DNA of 64,000 bases from Klebsiella pneumoniae (GCA_945862145.1 CAMAXE010000006.1:1-64000), one strand, 5' to 3'; positions 7,995 through 19,085 are shown, counted from the first letter of the stretch. The notes: a model not told the origin generated them from the letters alone. A program made the numbers and translations.

Positions 7995-8486
7995 TCACAG
8001 GATCAGCAGTTGCCGCACCAGCGAACTCCCCGCCCGCTCGGCGTGCAGGCGATGCGCCTCGCCGGCGATCAGTTCCGCATTGCAGGCGGCATCGCGCAGA
8101 TCGATAACAAGCGTGGGGCATTTGCAGAGTTCGGCGTTGAAATCAAACACGGCCCCGAGGCAGCGCTGCAGGTCGCTAATGTCCGCCAGCGGCGACTGGA
8201 CGAAACGTGCGGGCAGAGCGCTCAATTTGCTGATCGGCCACAGGCAGCCGGTGTGATCGTCGGCGTTCACACGGGCGCAGAACAGCGAGCGCTCGGTGGC
8301 ATCGAGTCCGGCGGCCGTTGCCATGAGCTCTCGCAGGTTGCCCGCGTGCTCGTCGGCGAAGCCCACTACATGAACCGTGCCGCCCTGCAGGGCGGCCGCC
8401 AGCTCCGCGGCCGTGGTGGCAAGGCACGCAGATCCCGCGTTCATGTGTTCATCCGCTGCACCGTTTCCCGGGTCTTGCGATGGCAT
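7995..8486 (-). CDS. Hypothetical cytoplasmic protein
   Basis: 163 residues, not recognised. Composition and codon pattern look genuine: alternating hydrophobic strands and helices (TVHVVGFADEHAGNLRELM; CPTLVIDLRDAACNAELI), no signal peptide, no membrane helix. An alternative ATG at 8444 would shorten it by 14 residues. It precedes the small signal-peptide frame at 7849-7962 on the same strand and may share its transcript. No motif allows a function to be named. Confidence 0.55.
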   Translation of the reverse strand: MPSQDPGNGAADEHMNAGSACLATTAAELAAALQGGTVHVVGFADEHAGNLRELMATAAGLDATERSLFCARVNADDHTGCLWPISKLSALPARFVQSPLADISDLQRCLGAVFDFNAELCKCPTLVIDLRDAACNAELIAGEAHRLHAERAGSSLVRQLLIL

Positions 8487-8646
8487 GTGCTTGTCGTGCT
8501 CGGATTCGCTGTGCAGGCGTCCGCAGTATCACCGGCATGATCGGCTGACGCCATGCCGATCACGGGGTCCCCGGTGAAGCTGGCCGCCGCGCGGAGACGG
8601 TACGCGCGCGGCGCGGCATGGCCCGGGAAAACGAGGCCGTGATGCG

Positions 8647-9999
8647 TCAGTAATCGATGTTCCGCTCCGCCATCTCGCCCATTGCCCGGCGCAGCAGGGC
8701 CCGCTCCCGAACGCCGCGCCAGAGCAGGAAATCGAGAAACGCCGTATCGCCCTCGCGGGCGGCGTCGGGGGCCTGCGCGATCAGCGCCGCCATGGCCTCG
8801 GCGTGGTTGCGGAAGCGACGCCCGAGCAGCGCACCCGCACGATCGATATCTTCGGCCTCGTAGCGACCGCGGCCGTAGCGCAGCAGTGAGTCCTGGATCT
8901 TCTGCAGCTGCAGCAGCCGGTTGACCCGGTGACTCACGAATCGGTCTTTGGCAGCTGGCAGCAGGATGCCGGTCAGCGACTCCTCGATATGGCTGCCGAG
9001 GAAGTCGAGTTCGAAGGGGCTGTTGTCCAGCGCCGGCTCCGGCGGCAGCGTCCGCCCGGCCAGACCGGCGAGCTTGCGCAGCATCTCGTAGCGGTTGGCA
9101 TGGCCCCAGATGTAGAGCATCGCCATGTCGAGCTGCACGTTGGGGCGGGAGAGCGCGCGGTGAATCCCCACGCACCATTCACCAATCACCAACACTACCG
9201 CGTAGTCCAGCGCCCGGCGCTCCACAGCCTTGCCGCTGCTTGCCGCGAAATCTGCCACCAGTTGGGTGGGTGCACCGAAGGACACGCCCAGTGACCGGCA
9301 CAAAATGCATGCGAGGTCTTCGAGCGGATGCCCGACGCGCACCAGCTCCCAGTCGATCAGCGCCGCGATCTCGCCGTTTGGCCGGAACAGGAAATTGCCC
9401 GGCCCCACATCGCCGTGCACCAGTACGGCCGGGGCGCCAGCATCGGGGACGTTGTGTTTCAGCCATTCCAGCGCGTAATCCACGGCCGGATCCTTGAAAC
9501 TCACGGTGTTCGCGTAGAGCTGCTGCCAGACGGCGAGGATGCTGCCCACCGCCTGACCGACCGTCCCGATTCCCGCGTACTCGGCCACGCCCAACTCCGC
9601 AGGCGGGATGCGCTGCAGTTCCACCACGTGGTCGATCAGCGCGCGCTCCATGGCGCGTTGCTCCGGCGCCGGCAGGCTTGCCTCATAGCTGGTTTGGCCT
9701 TCGATATGCTCCATCAGGATGGCATTGAGCTCGTGCGAGAACGCGAACACGCCGGGCGCCGGGAAGCCACGCTCCGAGATGGGTTTCAGGAACGACCACT
9801 CCCGTGCCAGCGTGAACTGCGTGCCGGATAGCGGCCCCTCACCCGAGTCCACGCGCAGGAACACCGGTGCTGCGCCGGCGCGGATGACCTTGTAACTGCG
9901 GCGTGAGGCGCCGCCCGGGATCAGGGCGAGCTCCGTGACGGGCACGCCCAGTTCGAGCTCCACCCAGGCGCGCAGCTTCGCTTCGAGTTCGGCGGACAT
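8647..9999 (-). CDS. APH-fold phosphotransferase (acyl-CoA-metabolism type)
   Basis: 450 residues. The Brenner/catalytic motif HGDVGPGN lies at 195-202 and the metal-binding DWE (in place of the DFG Asp) at 216-218. The remaining C-terminal 200 residues are helical, as in the family commonly encoded beside acyl-CoA dehydrogenases. The start at MSAELEAK is preferred over an ATG 33 bases upstream because it has a ggggag site six bases ahead. Members phosphorylate small hydroxylated or acyl substrates rather than conferring aminoglycoside resistance. It is the last gene of the leftward unit headed by the DUF7064-like gene, 25 bases after the LuxR regulator. Confidence 0.87.
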   Translation of the reverse strand: MSAELEAKLRAWVELELGVPVTELALIPGGASRRSYKVIRAGAAPVFLRVDSGEGPLSGTQFTLAREWSFLKPISERGFPAPGVFAFSHELNAILMEHIEGQTSYEASLPAPEQRAMERALIDHVVELQRIPPAELGVAEYAGIGTVGQAVGSILAVWQQLYANTVSFKDPAVDYALEWLKHNVPDAGAPAVLVHGDVGPGNFLFRPNGEIAALIDWELVRVGHPLEDLACILCRSLGVSFGAPTQLVADFAASSGKAVERRALDYAVVLVIGEWCVGIHRALSRPNVQLDMAMLYIWGHANRYEMLRKLAGLAGRTLPPEPALDNSPFELDFLGSHIEESLTGILLPAAKDRFVSHRVNRLLQLQKIQDSLLRYGRGRYEAEDIDRAGALLGRRFRNHAEAMAALIAQAPDAAREGDTAFLDFLLWRGVRERALLRRAMGEMAERNIDY

Positions 10000-10024
10000 C
10001 GGCAGCTCCCCTTGTCGTGGTGGT

Positions 10025-11131
10025 TCAGGCAATGATCGCGAGGCTGGTCAGCACGAGCCGGATCAGCTCGGCCTGGCGGTGCACATTGGTCTTGCTGAAG
10101 ACCGAGCGCAGCTGGGTGCGTGCGGTGTTTTCCGAGATGCCGAGCTTGTCCGCGGAGATGGCGATCGAGGAACCGTGGAGGAGTTCATCGATCAGTGCGA
10201 TTTCCGCCGGGGAGAGCCCGTAGAGCTGCCCGAAGCGGCCGAGGTAGATGTCGCGGTTGCGCACCTCGTCATTCAGGAACACCGCTACGCCGCAGGGTGA
10301 GCGCGGCTCGCGTTTTTCCGGCGGTGATATGGGGCGCAGCAGCATCTGCAGGAACTCGCCCGACCGCGGACTGGTAAGGCGCAGGAACTGCCGCTCACCC
10401 TCGCCGGCCTGGTGCATGGCCGCTACCGCGCTCTCGACCCGCGCCCCGCCGTCACCTCCGCAGAGTCTGCCGCGGTCGACGCGCAGCAGCGAGGAGCAGG
10501 CGAGCAGGCGCTGCGCGGTCTCGTTCACGCGAACGATGCGCCCGGTCTCGTCGATGATCACCAAGCCGAAGGCGAGCTGGTCGAGTGCGCCGATATGGGC
10601 GCTGCGCTCGAGCAAGAGCCCGCGGCGCTGCTCGTGCAGGCGGAAGGCGCACTCGAAGTACGGCAGGAGACGCGACAGCAGCGATTTCTCGAGCACGCCG
10701 AAGGGGTTGTCAGGCTGGCGTCGCGAGAGACGGATGTAGGCCGCCTGACCGTCATCGGCCACCACGTTCAGGGCGAGGATGTCTGTGGTGCCATCGGGTT
10801 CGAGCAGGCGCTTGTAGAAAGAGCTCGATTCGAGTGCGCCGGGGGAGATCACGTCCTCGAGCGAGCAGGGCGATCCCGGAGCTATCCCGAGGAAGGGGTC
10901 GTCGCGGTACTCGATGGTGCGGTAGACGTCCTCGAAGGCGATGTCGGTCTGGTAAGAGTAGAGCTCGCCCAAGTCGCCCGTGGCGGGCATGCGCAGGATC
11001 AGCGTGCATGCATCGAGACGCATTGCGCTCGTCAGACTGGCGAAAAACGGGGTCCAGCTGCTGCCGGCCTCTACCGCCCGGAACAGGTGGAGCAGCAGCT
11101 GCTCGAAGCTGACGCCGCTGCGAGGCGTCAT
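10025..11131 (-). CDS. LuxR-family transcriptional regulator with PAS-like sensor region
   Basis: 368 residues. The C-terminal 65 residues form a LuxR/GerE helix-turn-helix (LSPAEIALIDELLHG followed by ISADKLGISENTARTQL). The centre contains a PAS-like stretch (GLVIIDETGRIVRVNETAQ). The N-terminal 150 residues are a probable sensor of unknown ligand. The start codon overlaps the stop of the EthD-like gene by one base (TGATG), showing coupled translation. Position within the leftward operon and next to a divergent TonB receptor operon makes it the likely local regulator of both. Confidence 0.87.
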   Translation of the reverse strand: MTPRSGVSFEQLLLHLFRAVEAGSSWTPFFASLTSAMRLDACTLILRMPATGDLGELYSYQTDIAFEDVYRTIEYRDDPFLGIAPGSPCSLEDVISPGALESSSFYKRLLEPDGTTDILALNVVADDGQAAYIRLSRRQPDNPFGVLEKSLLSRLLPYFECAFRLHEQRRGLLLERSAHIGALDQLAFGLVIIDETGRIVRVNETAQRLLACSSLLRVDRGRLCGGDGGARVESAVAAMHQAGEGERQFLRLTSPRSGEFLQMLLRPISPPEKREPRSPCGVAVFLNDEVRNRDIYLGRFGQLYGLSPAEIALIDELLHGSSIAISADKLGISENTARTQLRSVFSKTNVHRQAELIRLVLTSLAIIA

Positions 11132-11490
11132 CAGCCCGGCTCGTCAGCCAGCGGCGGACCGGGTATGGCGCACTCGTCGGCGATCACGACGGTGAGCATC
11201 CGTTCCAGATCCATGAAGCTGCCGAGATCCGCCGCATGGCCTGCGCTGGCGGGCGTCTGGTACCAGGCAGCGGCGGTCTGGAAAGCCTCGGCGCTGCTCC
11301 ATTCGGTGAGCCCCATCCCGTCCCAGCCGTCGTTAGCTCCGCTGTCGCCCTCGCCGAACAGCGTGAGCCGCGTCATGCGGATCTCGGGGTGGTCGCGACC
11401 GTCCCAGCGACGGGTGTGTTCGGCCCAGGCGCGCCAGGCCGCCTCGCGCGGCAGGCCGCTGCGGAATTTCACGAGCGAGAGTGTCTTCAT
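11131..11490 (-). CDS. EthD-like dimeric alpha/beta-barrel protein
   Basis: 119 residues beginning MKTLSLVKFRSGLPREAAWRAW, a pattern typical of EthD-type ferredoxin-like barrels: a first strand, then a helix, then a later GMGLTEWSSAEAF segment in which the Trp/Glu sit on the third strand. Family members are small accessory or degradative proteins in catabolic clusters (first known from ether degradation); few have proven activities. Translationally coupled to the LuxR regulator downstream and 37 bases after the DUF7064-like gene. Confidence 0.7.
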   Translation of the reverse strand: MKTLSLVKFRSGLPREAAWRAWAEHTRRWDGRDHPEIRMTRLTLFGEGDSGANDGWDGMGLTEWSSAEAFQTAAAWYQTPASAGHAADLGSFMDLERMLTVVIADECAIPGPPLADEPG

Positions 11491-11527
11491 GTGCTTTGTC
11501 CCGCGCAGCTTGCGGCGCGCGGCCTCC

Positions 11528-12457
11528 TCAGGCAGCGGGGATTTCGCGACGGTCGCGCCAGAGCGCCGTGCTCCAGGCGTCTTGCTCCTCGCCGTAGAGT
11601 ACGCCGGTGGGCCCTTCCCACTCCATCAGGAACAGCCAGCACACCAGGTTGGCGTAGGGCAGGTAGACGAAGCGGTTGATGGGGCGACCGCGGATATCGA
11701 CGCTGCGTCCGAGTGCGTCCACCAGGTGCACGTCGATCCAGCGCAGCTCGCCGCCGTGGTAGCAGACGCGCCGGTGCCCCTCCTTGACCTCGGACTTGAT
11801 GCCGTCCTGCATCACATAACCCTTGAAAACTGGCTCGAGCTCGCCGCCCGGCTTGGAATAGGCGAGGAAGGCGAAGTCGGCGGACTGCCCGTGGCAATAA
11901 CCCAGCCGGACGTCGTCGCCGATGATCCGCGGTCCCCATGAGCGGTCGCGGATACCGTGGCAATCGATCTCCCAGCGCTTGCCGTCGAGTTCCAGGGTCC
12001 CGGTGTAATGGCCCGGCTGGTCGATGTGGCCTGCAAAGAACTCCGAGGTGCCGTGCGCGGAGGTCTCTTCAGCGGGCAGCAGACCGCTGAAGCGCATCTC
12101 CAGGCGTACGCCCGGGCTTGTGTAGCCCATGTCGTAGACCAGCCCGGGCTTCACGCTTTTCAGCCAGTTGCCGCCGGGCAGCGACATATCGCGCAGATCC
12201 ACCGGGGAGGTGATGGGCGCGTTCACGTCGTAGCGGTAGACCGGCGCATCCCAGGGCAGGTGCCCCCTGCCGTCCCACACCAGGCAGCCACCGCCGTAGA
12301 TGCCGAGCACGGGCCGGAACCAGTTGTAGAAGTAGATCGTGATCGCGGCCTCGGGGATCCAGGCACCGAACCACACGGTCTCGGTCCACCAGGGCTCTGT
12401 GGGCGAATAGGTGTGGAAGGTGTCGACGGTGTCGCAGACGACGATCGGGGAAGTCAT
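11528..12457 (-). CDS. DUF7064/lipocalin-like (CrtC-type) protein
   Basis: 309 residues without a signal peptide. Features are WWTETVWFGAWIPE near the N-terminus, a central IDCHGIRDRSWGPR, and a later YGEEQDAWS. These match the two-barrel lipocalin-like proteins (DUF7064/7065; related in fold to hydroxyneurosporene synthase and Diels-Alderases) commonly found in steroid or terpenoid catabolic gene sets. The conserved DRSWGPR loop is the best family marker. The biochemical role is unknown. It is the first gene of the leftward operon, divergent from the TonB receptor across a 218-base gap. Confidence 0.65.
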   Translation of the reverse strand: MTSPIVVCDTVDTFHTYSPTEPWWTETVWFGAWIPEAAITIYFYNWFRPVLGIYGGGCLVWDGRGHLPWDAPVYRYDVNAPITSPVDLRDMSLPGGNWLKSVKPGLVYDMGYTSPGVRLEMRFSGLLPAEETSAHGTSEFFAGHIDQPGHYTGTLELDGKRWEIDCHGIRDRSWGPRIIGDDVRLGYCHGQSADFAFLAYSKPGGELEPVFKGYVMQDGIKSEVKEGHRRVCYHGGELRWIDVHLVDALGRSVDIRGRPINRFVYLPYANLVCWLFLMEWEGPTGVLYGEEQDAWSTALWRDRREIPAA

Positions 12458-12571
12458 CAGAAAACTCCAGTCTGGATGCCGGGGTGACTATAGGTTTCTG
12501 CTATCGACGCCCGGAATACTCCAAACGAGTGAAGCCCCGGGGCCCTTGGAGCAGCCGAGTGCGCGTGATGG

Positions 12572-12607
12572 TTGGATTACAGGCCCGCACAGCCCTAGTT
12601 TGGATTA
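12572..12607. promoter_or_regulatory. Direct repeat in the divergent DUF7064/TonB-receptor control region
   Basis: The 8-mer ttggatta occurs at 12572-12579 and 12600-12607, a 28-base offset, in the 218-base gap between the divergent operons. It could be a regulator half-site, perhaps for the LuxR-family protein at 10025-11131. No convincing -35/-10 pair could be chosen. Confidence 0.25.
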
Positions 12608-12675
12608 TTGCCGGACCTCGCCGCATCGTGTGCAATCGGATCACAACTCGTATAAATGCCCCGGGGGGTGTCCAG

Positions 12676-14796
12676 ATGTCCGCATGCCAAACCTTTTTCC
12701 GCCGCTTGCCGCTTGCGGCCCTGGTGATGGCCGCCGGCGCCTTCGAGGCCCACGCCGAGCAGGCCGCACTCGAGGAAGTCATCGTCACTGCCGAGCGCAC
12801 GGAAAAGAGCCTGCAGGACACGCCGATCTCGGTGGTGGCTTTGAACTCCCAGGCCCTTGAGCGTCTGGGTGTGTCAAACGTGGCCGATATCGCCTCCTCG
12901 ATCCCCAACATGAAGATGATGTCTTTTGGCATCAGCGCCACCACCGTGCGCACCTACATCCGCGGTGTTGGCAACGTCGACAGCCAGATCGTGCTCGATT
13001 CGCCGGTGGGCATGTACCTCGACGGCGTGTACATGGCGCGCTCGGTGGGCCTGGTGGCTGATACCGCCGACATTGAGCGTGTCGAGGTGCTGCGCGGTCC
13101 GCAGGGAACGCTCTTCGGCCGCAACACTACCGGCGGCGCGGTGAATATCGTCACCAAGCGGCCATCTGAGGACCTGGGGTTCAGCCAGTTGCTGAGCGGC
13201 GGCGAGTACGGGCTCTTCAAGTCCCGCACCTCGGTCAATGTGCCGCTTGGCGAAACCGCCGCGGCGCGTTTCACCTACCAGAAGCACAAGCGTGACGGCT
13301 GGATCGAGAACGAAGGCAAGGGCGATGACTTCCACGCCTACGATCGTGACTCCCTCCGCGCCGACGTGCGTTGGCGCCCGACCGAGGACCTCACCGTCGA
13401 CTACGGCTATGACAACTCGCAGAACGACTTCACCGGCAACTACTACCACCTGCTCGAGGTGAGTGCGAACTTCACGGGGGTGCTCACGCCGCAGAACGGG
13501 CGCCAGAGCCACGCCAAGCTCCTGCTGCCCTACGAGAGCAGCAAGGCCGAGACCTCGGGTCACACGCTCACGGTTGCCTACGAGAGCGGCATCGGCACGG
13601 TGAAATCCATCACCGCTTATCGGGAAGTCGAGGAAGACGCCTATCAGGATTACTCCGGCAACGACTTCATCCCCGTCTTCCGCAACAACCGCTTCAACGC
13701 CGATCAGGACCAGTTCTCGCAGGAACTTCAGCTCGCGGGCAATGCCGCCGACGGCCGCTGGGAGTACATCGCGGGGCTCTACTACTTCGAGGAGAGCGGC
13801 AACGAGACCTCTGGTGACGAGGTGACGTTCATCAATTACCTGCTGCCGCGCAACGTCGACGCCGACAACAAAACTGCGGCCGCCTATGCGCAGGTTGGCT
13901 GGCGCCCGACGCAGTCCTCGCCCTGGAAATTCGTCCTTGGCGGCCGCTACACAGAGGACAAGCGCGAAGGTGATAACAACCTTGTCGCGCCAGTCAATGA
14001 CGACTGGTCGAACTTCACGCCGGCACTCACCGTGCAGTACGAGCTGAGCGACGACACCAACCTCTATGCCAAGGTGGCTTCCGGCTACAAGGCGGGCGGC
14101 TTCAACCTGCGCCAGGCCGATTTCACCGCGGGCTATGACGAGGAAACGCTGGTCTCCTACGAGATCGGCTGGAAGGCAGAGCTCTTCGACAAGCGTCTGC
14201 GCTGGAACGGGGCGGTGTTCTACTCCGATTACAGCGACATGCAGCTCGATATCCTGCTGCCCAACCAGCCTAGCCCCATCGTCACCCAGACCCAGAATGC
14301 CGGCACCGCCGAGATCACGGGTCTGGAGACAGAACTCAGCTTCCTCGTTACCGATACCCTTCGGGTGGATCTCTCCTACGGCTACCTCGACTACCAGATC
14401 AAGAAAGTGGACGGCGATGACGCCAACCTCTACGCCCTGCCCAACTCGCCGAAGAACATGTTCTCGGGCACCATCGAGTGGCAGGTCGCGCAACTGCCGG
14501 TCGGTGATCTCAGTCTTTCTTTCAACTACAACTGGCAGGACTCCTCGGTTACCGGCGTACGGCAACTCGTGGGTATCTCGATGGACTCCTACGGCGTGGG
14601 CGGAGCCCGTCTCCAGCTCGTTGGGGAGGACTGGGTGGGCAAGGGCGGATTCACCGTCGCCGCCTGGGTGAAGAACGTCTTCGACGAGGAGTACTACGTC
14701 GACACCTTCGGCAGTTTCAACAGCCTCCATGCCAACCGCGTGGCGGCCTTCGGCGATCCGCAGACCTGGGGCGTCGACCTCGAGTACCGGTACTGA
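12676..14796 (+). CDS. TonB-dependent outer-membrane receptor
   Basis: 706 residues: signal peptide (MSACQTFFRRLPLAALVM...AHA), a TonB-box-like LEEVIVTAER at the mature N-terminus, a plug domain with VEVLRGPQGTLFGRNTTGGAVN at its end, and a C-terminal beta-barrel ending in alternating aromatic residues with terminal DLEYRY. The ATG at 12676 is chosen because a ggggggtg site precedes it and the signal peptide follows directly; upstream in-frame codons are implausible. The type is that of Sphingomonad/Halieaceae receptors for organic compounds rather than a clear siderophore receptor. It probably imports the substrate handled by the adjacent SDR and leftward genes. Confidence 0.92.
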   Translation: MSACQTFFRRLPLAALVMAAGAFEAHAEQAALEEVIVTAERTEKSLQDTPISVVALNSQALERLGVSNVADIASSIPNMKMMSFGISATTVRTYIRGVGNVDSQIVLDSPVGMYLDGVYMARSVGLVADTADIERVEVLRGPQGTLFGRNTTGGAVNIVTKRPSEDLGFSQLLSGGEYGLFKSRTSVNVPLGETAAARFTYQKHKRDGWIENEGKGDDFHAYDRDSLRADVRWRPTEDLTVDYGYDNSQNDFTGNYYHLLEVSANFTGVLTPQNGRQSHAKLLLPYESSKAETSGHTLTVAYESGIGTVKSITAYREVEEDAYQDYSGNDFIPVFRNNRFNADQDQFSQELQLAGNAADGRWEYIAGLYYFEESGNETSGDEVTFINYLLPRNVDADNKTAAAYAQVGWRPTQSSPWKFVLGGRYTEDKREGDNNLVAPVNDDWSNFTPALTVQYELSDDTNLYAKVASGYKAGGFNLRQADFTAGYDEETLVSYEIGWKAELFDKRLRWNGAVFYSDYSDMQLDILLPNQPSPIVTQTQNAGTAEITGLETELSFLVTDTLRVDLSYGYLDYQIKKVDGDDANLYALPNSPKNMFSGTIEWQVAQLPVGDLSLSFNYNWQDSSVTGVRQLVGISMDSYGVGGARLQLVGEDWVGKGGFTVAAWVKNVFDEEYYVDTFGSFNSLHANRVAAFGDPQTWGVDLEYRY

Positions 14797-14802
14797 GTCC
14801 GG

Positions 14803-15609
14803 GTGGAGCTGCGGTACGTGAGCGGACGCCTGCAGGGCAAGGTTGCGATCATCACCGGGGGCTCCCGTGGCACCGGTGCCGCGATAGCACGGCTTTTCGT
14901 TGCAGAGGGTGCGCGTGTGGCGATCGCCGACCTGCGCGAGGAGCAGGGCCGGGCACTTGCCGCGGAGCTTGGCGGGGCGGCGTTGTTCCATCGCTGTGAT
15001 GTCGCACGCCGGGATGACTGGGCCGCTCTGGTGGCAGCCGTGCGCGAGCACCTGGGCGATCCTGCGGTGCTGGTGAACAACGCGGCGTTGCTGGACATCG
15101 CGCCCATCGATCAGGTGACGGAAGAGTCACTCGAGCGGCTTTTCCGCGTCAACCAGTTGGGGCCGATACTCGGCATCCAGGCCGTGCTGCCCGCCATGCG
15201 GGCGCTGGGCTATGGGAGCATCGTCAACATGGGCTCCACCGACGGCGTGCTGGCGCAGGACATGGGCCTCATCGCCTACGCCTCCACCAAGTTCGCGCTG
15301 CGCGGTATCACCCGCACTGCGGCCATGGAGCTGGGCCGCGACGCGATCCGGGTGAATTGTCTGGTGCCGGACTCGGGCAACATCGAGATGAGTGCGCCTT
15401 TCCTGCCTGAGGGTCTCGACCACGATGAGCTGATGCGCCAGCACGTCGAGCAGATTCTGAAACCCCCGCCCTGGGCCAGCGGCTTTCACCGCTACGAGGA
15501 GATTGCCCGGATGACGCTCTTCCTCGCCTCGGATGAATCCTCCGGCTGTACCGGCGGCGATTTCCCGGTAGACGGCGGCTACACCGCCGGGCGCCGCTTC
15601 AGGCCCTGA
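14803..15609 (+). CDS. Short-chain dehydrogenase/reductase (SDR)
   Basis: 268 residues of a classical SDR. The NAD(P) motif TGGSRGTG is at about 18-25, an acidic residue after strand 2 (IADLRE) favours NAD(H), NNAA is at about 90, the catalytic Ser lies in MGSTDG and the Tyr-x-x-x-Lys in YASTK (about 160). The C-terminus has the usual GCTGGDFPVDGGYTA. It resembles hydroxysteroid dehydrogenase-like SDRs. The GTG at 14803 is 6 bases after the receptor stop; a GTG at 14818 is an alternative. Probably co-transcribed with the TonB receptor. Confidence 0.9.
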   Translation: MELRYVSGRLQGKVAIITGGSRGTGAAIARLFVAEGARVAIADLREEQGRALAAELGGAALFHRCDVARRDDWAALVAAVREHLGDPAVLVNNAALLDIAPIDQVTEESLERLFRVNQLGPILGIQAVLPAMRALGYGSIVNMGSTDGVLAQDMGLIAYASTKFALRGITRTAAMELGRDAIRVNCLVPDSGNIEMSAPFLPEGLDHDELMRQHVEQILKPPPWASGFHRYEEIARMTLFLASDESSGCTGGDFPVDGGYTAGRRFRP

Positions 15610-15729
15610 GGAGGAATCGGGTGATCACGCTGATATGCCCCGTAAAACGCCGCGCTGGCCATCGGGCTTGAGTTCAGCGCCAAGCCCGTGCGCGAGAGCG
15701 GCACTCTTGCAGGCTGAGCGCGCCGCTCC

Positions 15730-17178
15730 TCAGGGCAGCGGATCCGGCGCGTTCGCCAAGCGCTTCACCAGTTCGAACAGGAAGTCCCGCCCGTCGTGGA
15801 GCGAGCGCACGCGGATGCGCTCGTCCAGACCGTGCACCCCCCCCCCGTCGTGTTCCCCGAAAATCCCGCTGATGCCGTAGGTGGGAATTCCCGCGCCGTT
15901 CAGGAACTGACCGTCCGTGTAGCCGGCCTGAAACACGGGCACCAGCGGCACGCCAGGATAGATCGTGTGAGTGACGGCCTCGATGTGGCCCATGATCGCC
16001 GGCGTGAGCGGCGGCGGCACGGCCAACGGACCGCGAATCTCGAGCGTGCTCACCTGCACCTGCGGATCATTGATGGTTTGCTCGAGTATCTTGCGTACAT
16101 CCTCAATGCTGCTGCCCGGATAAATACGGCAATTCACGTTCGCCCGTGCGCGCTGCGGCAGGGCATTGCTGGCGTGGCCGCCTTCGAGCGTCGTGGCCAC
16201 ACAGGTCGTCCGGAGCATCGCGTTGTTGGCGGGATCCGCGATCACCGTGCCCAGCGCCTGCGTGTCAGTGGGATTCGCCAGGAAAGCCTTCATGGCGGCG
16301 CCCATCGTGCCGCCGAGGATTTCCCCCATGCGGGCGAAGTACAGGCGCGTGGTGTCATTCAACTGCACCGGAAACTCGAGCGCACTCACACGGCCGAGGG
16401 CTGCTGCGAGATGGTAGATCGCGTTGTCCTTCACGGGGCGCGAACTGTGTCCGCCGCGGTTGGTGACCTCGAGACGGTAGTTCTGGCTCGCCTTCTCGCC
16501 CGCCTGCACGCTCAGCATCACGCGCTTGCCGTTTTCGTCGAGCTTGCCCGAGGCGCCCTCGTTCAGGGCGAAGCCCGCCTCGATCAGTTCACGCTGTTCG
16601 TTCAGCAGATGCTGCACGCCGTTGTAGGCGCCGGTAGTTTCTTCGCCACAGGTGAGCGCGAGCTTGATGTCACGCCGGGGTTTCAATTCGCCGTGCAGGC
16701 TGCGCAACAGGGTGTCGATCCAGATCGCCGCCATCGCCTTGTCATCGGCTACGCCGCGAGCATAGAAAAACCCGTTTTCCTCGATGAGCGTGAACGGGTC
16801 GCGCACCCAGTCCTCGCGCTTTGCCTCGACCACATCGATATGGGCGAGCAGCAGCATGGGCTTCAGCGAGGCATCGCTGCCTTCGAGTCGCGCCACCAGG
16901 CTGCCCTCCTTGGGGTGCGCCGGGTCGGTGACGATGTGGATATCGCGCTCCGGCAGGCCCGCAGTCCTCAGGCGGGCGGCCATCCGCTCGGCCGCGAGGG
17001 TACAGCTGCCCGCCGAGAGCGTGGTGTTGGTCTCGACCAGTTCCTCGAAGATCTCGCGCAAGGCAGCGCGGCCGGTCGGGGCGGCCTCCGCACTGCGGGC
17101 CGACGCAGCGGCGCCGAGGAGTGTGAGCGCGAGCAGTAAACTACGAAGGTGCATCGGGTGGCGCATACGAGGCTCCAT
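15730..17178 (-). CDS. Exported M20-family metallopeptidase
   Basis: 482 residues with a signal peptide (LRSLLLALTLLGAAASARSAEA). Zinc-site residues are seen at LLAHIDVV (His about 113), ARGVADDKA (Asp about 145), CGEETTGA (catalytic/ligand Glu pair), and a C-terminal GGGVHGLDE His. A dimerisation domain with NRGGHSSRP is present. M20 enzymes cleave peptides or acyl-amino acids. The three Gly codons before the last His ligand plus the next base form a run of ten G (C10 on the plus strand, 15837-15846), a site prone to replication slippage. Located between the SDR and recQ, with no obvious partner. Confidence 0.9.
   Translation of the reverse strand: MEPRMRHPMHLRSLLLALTLLGAAASARSAEAAPTGRAALREIFEELVETNTTLSAGSCTLAAERMAARLRTAGLPERDIHIVTDPAHPKEGSLVARLEGSDASLKPMLLLAHIDVVEAKREDWVRDPFTLIEENGFFYARGVADDKAMAAIWIDTLLRSLHGELKPRRDIKLALTCGEETTGAYNGVQHLLNEQRELIEAGFALNEGASGKLDENGKRVMLSVQAGEKASQNYRLEVTNRGGHSSRPVKDNAIYHLAAALGRVSALEFPVQLNDTTRLYFARMGEILGGTMGAAMKAFLANPTDTQALGTVIADPANNAMLRTTCVATTLEGGHASNALPQRARANVNCRIYPGSSIEDVRKILEQTINDPQVQVSTLEIRGPLAVPPPLTPAIMGHIEAVTHTIYPGVPLVPVFQAGYTDGQFLNGAGIPTYGISGIFGEHDGGGVHGLDERIRVRSLHDGRDFLFELVKRLANAPDPLP
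15837..15846. repeat. Homopolymer tract (C10 plus strand, G10 in the M20 gene)
   Basis: Ten consecutive C on the plus strand, read as G10 in the M20 peptidase gene, encoding Gly-Gly-Gly and the first base of Val immediately before the zinc-ligand His. A one-base slip here would destroy the last active-site residue and the C-terminus. Confidence 0.85.
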
Positions 17179-17226
17179 GAAGCGTGTGAGGCGTTAGTTG
17201 GGGCGGCCTCGGTGCAGTGCGGCCGG

Positions 17227-19041
<1,815 letters not shown>

Positions 19042-19062
19042 TATGCCCGCGGGGCCGATTGA

Positions 19063-19085
19063 TCGCGCGCATGGCGCGCTCCTAC
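19063..19085. repeat. REP-like palindromic unit, copy 1
   Basis: A 23-base unit with imperfect dyad (cgcgcgc atg gcgcgc core, ending ctcctac) of the type of Pseudomonas-style extragenic palindromes. It sits between recQ and the serine hydrolase. Copies 2 and 3 lie just beyond the hydrolase gene. Confidence 0.7.

Noticed and set aside
12874-15051. 725-codon open frame on the minus strand across the TonB receptor
   Set aside because: It is antisense to a convincing receptor and SDR, has no known domain, and arises from high GC codon bias.
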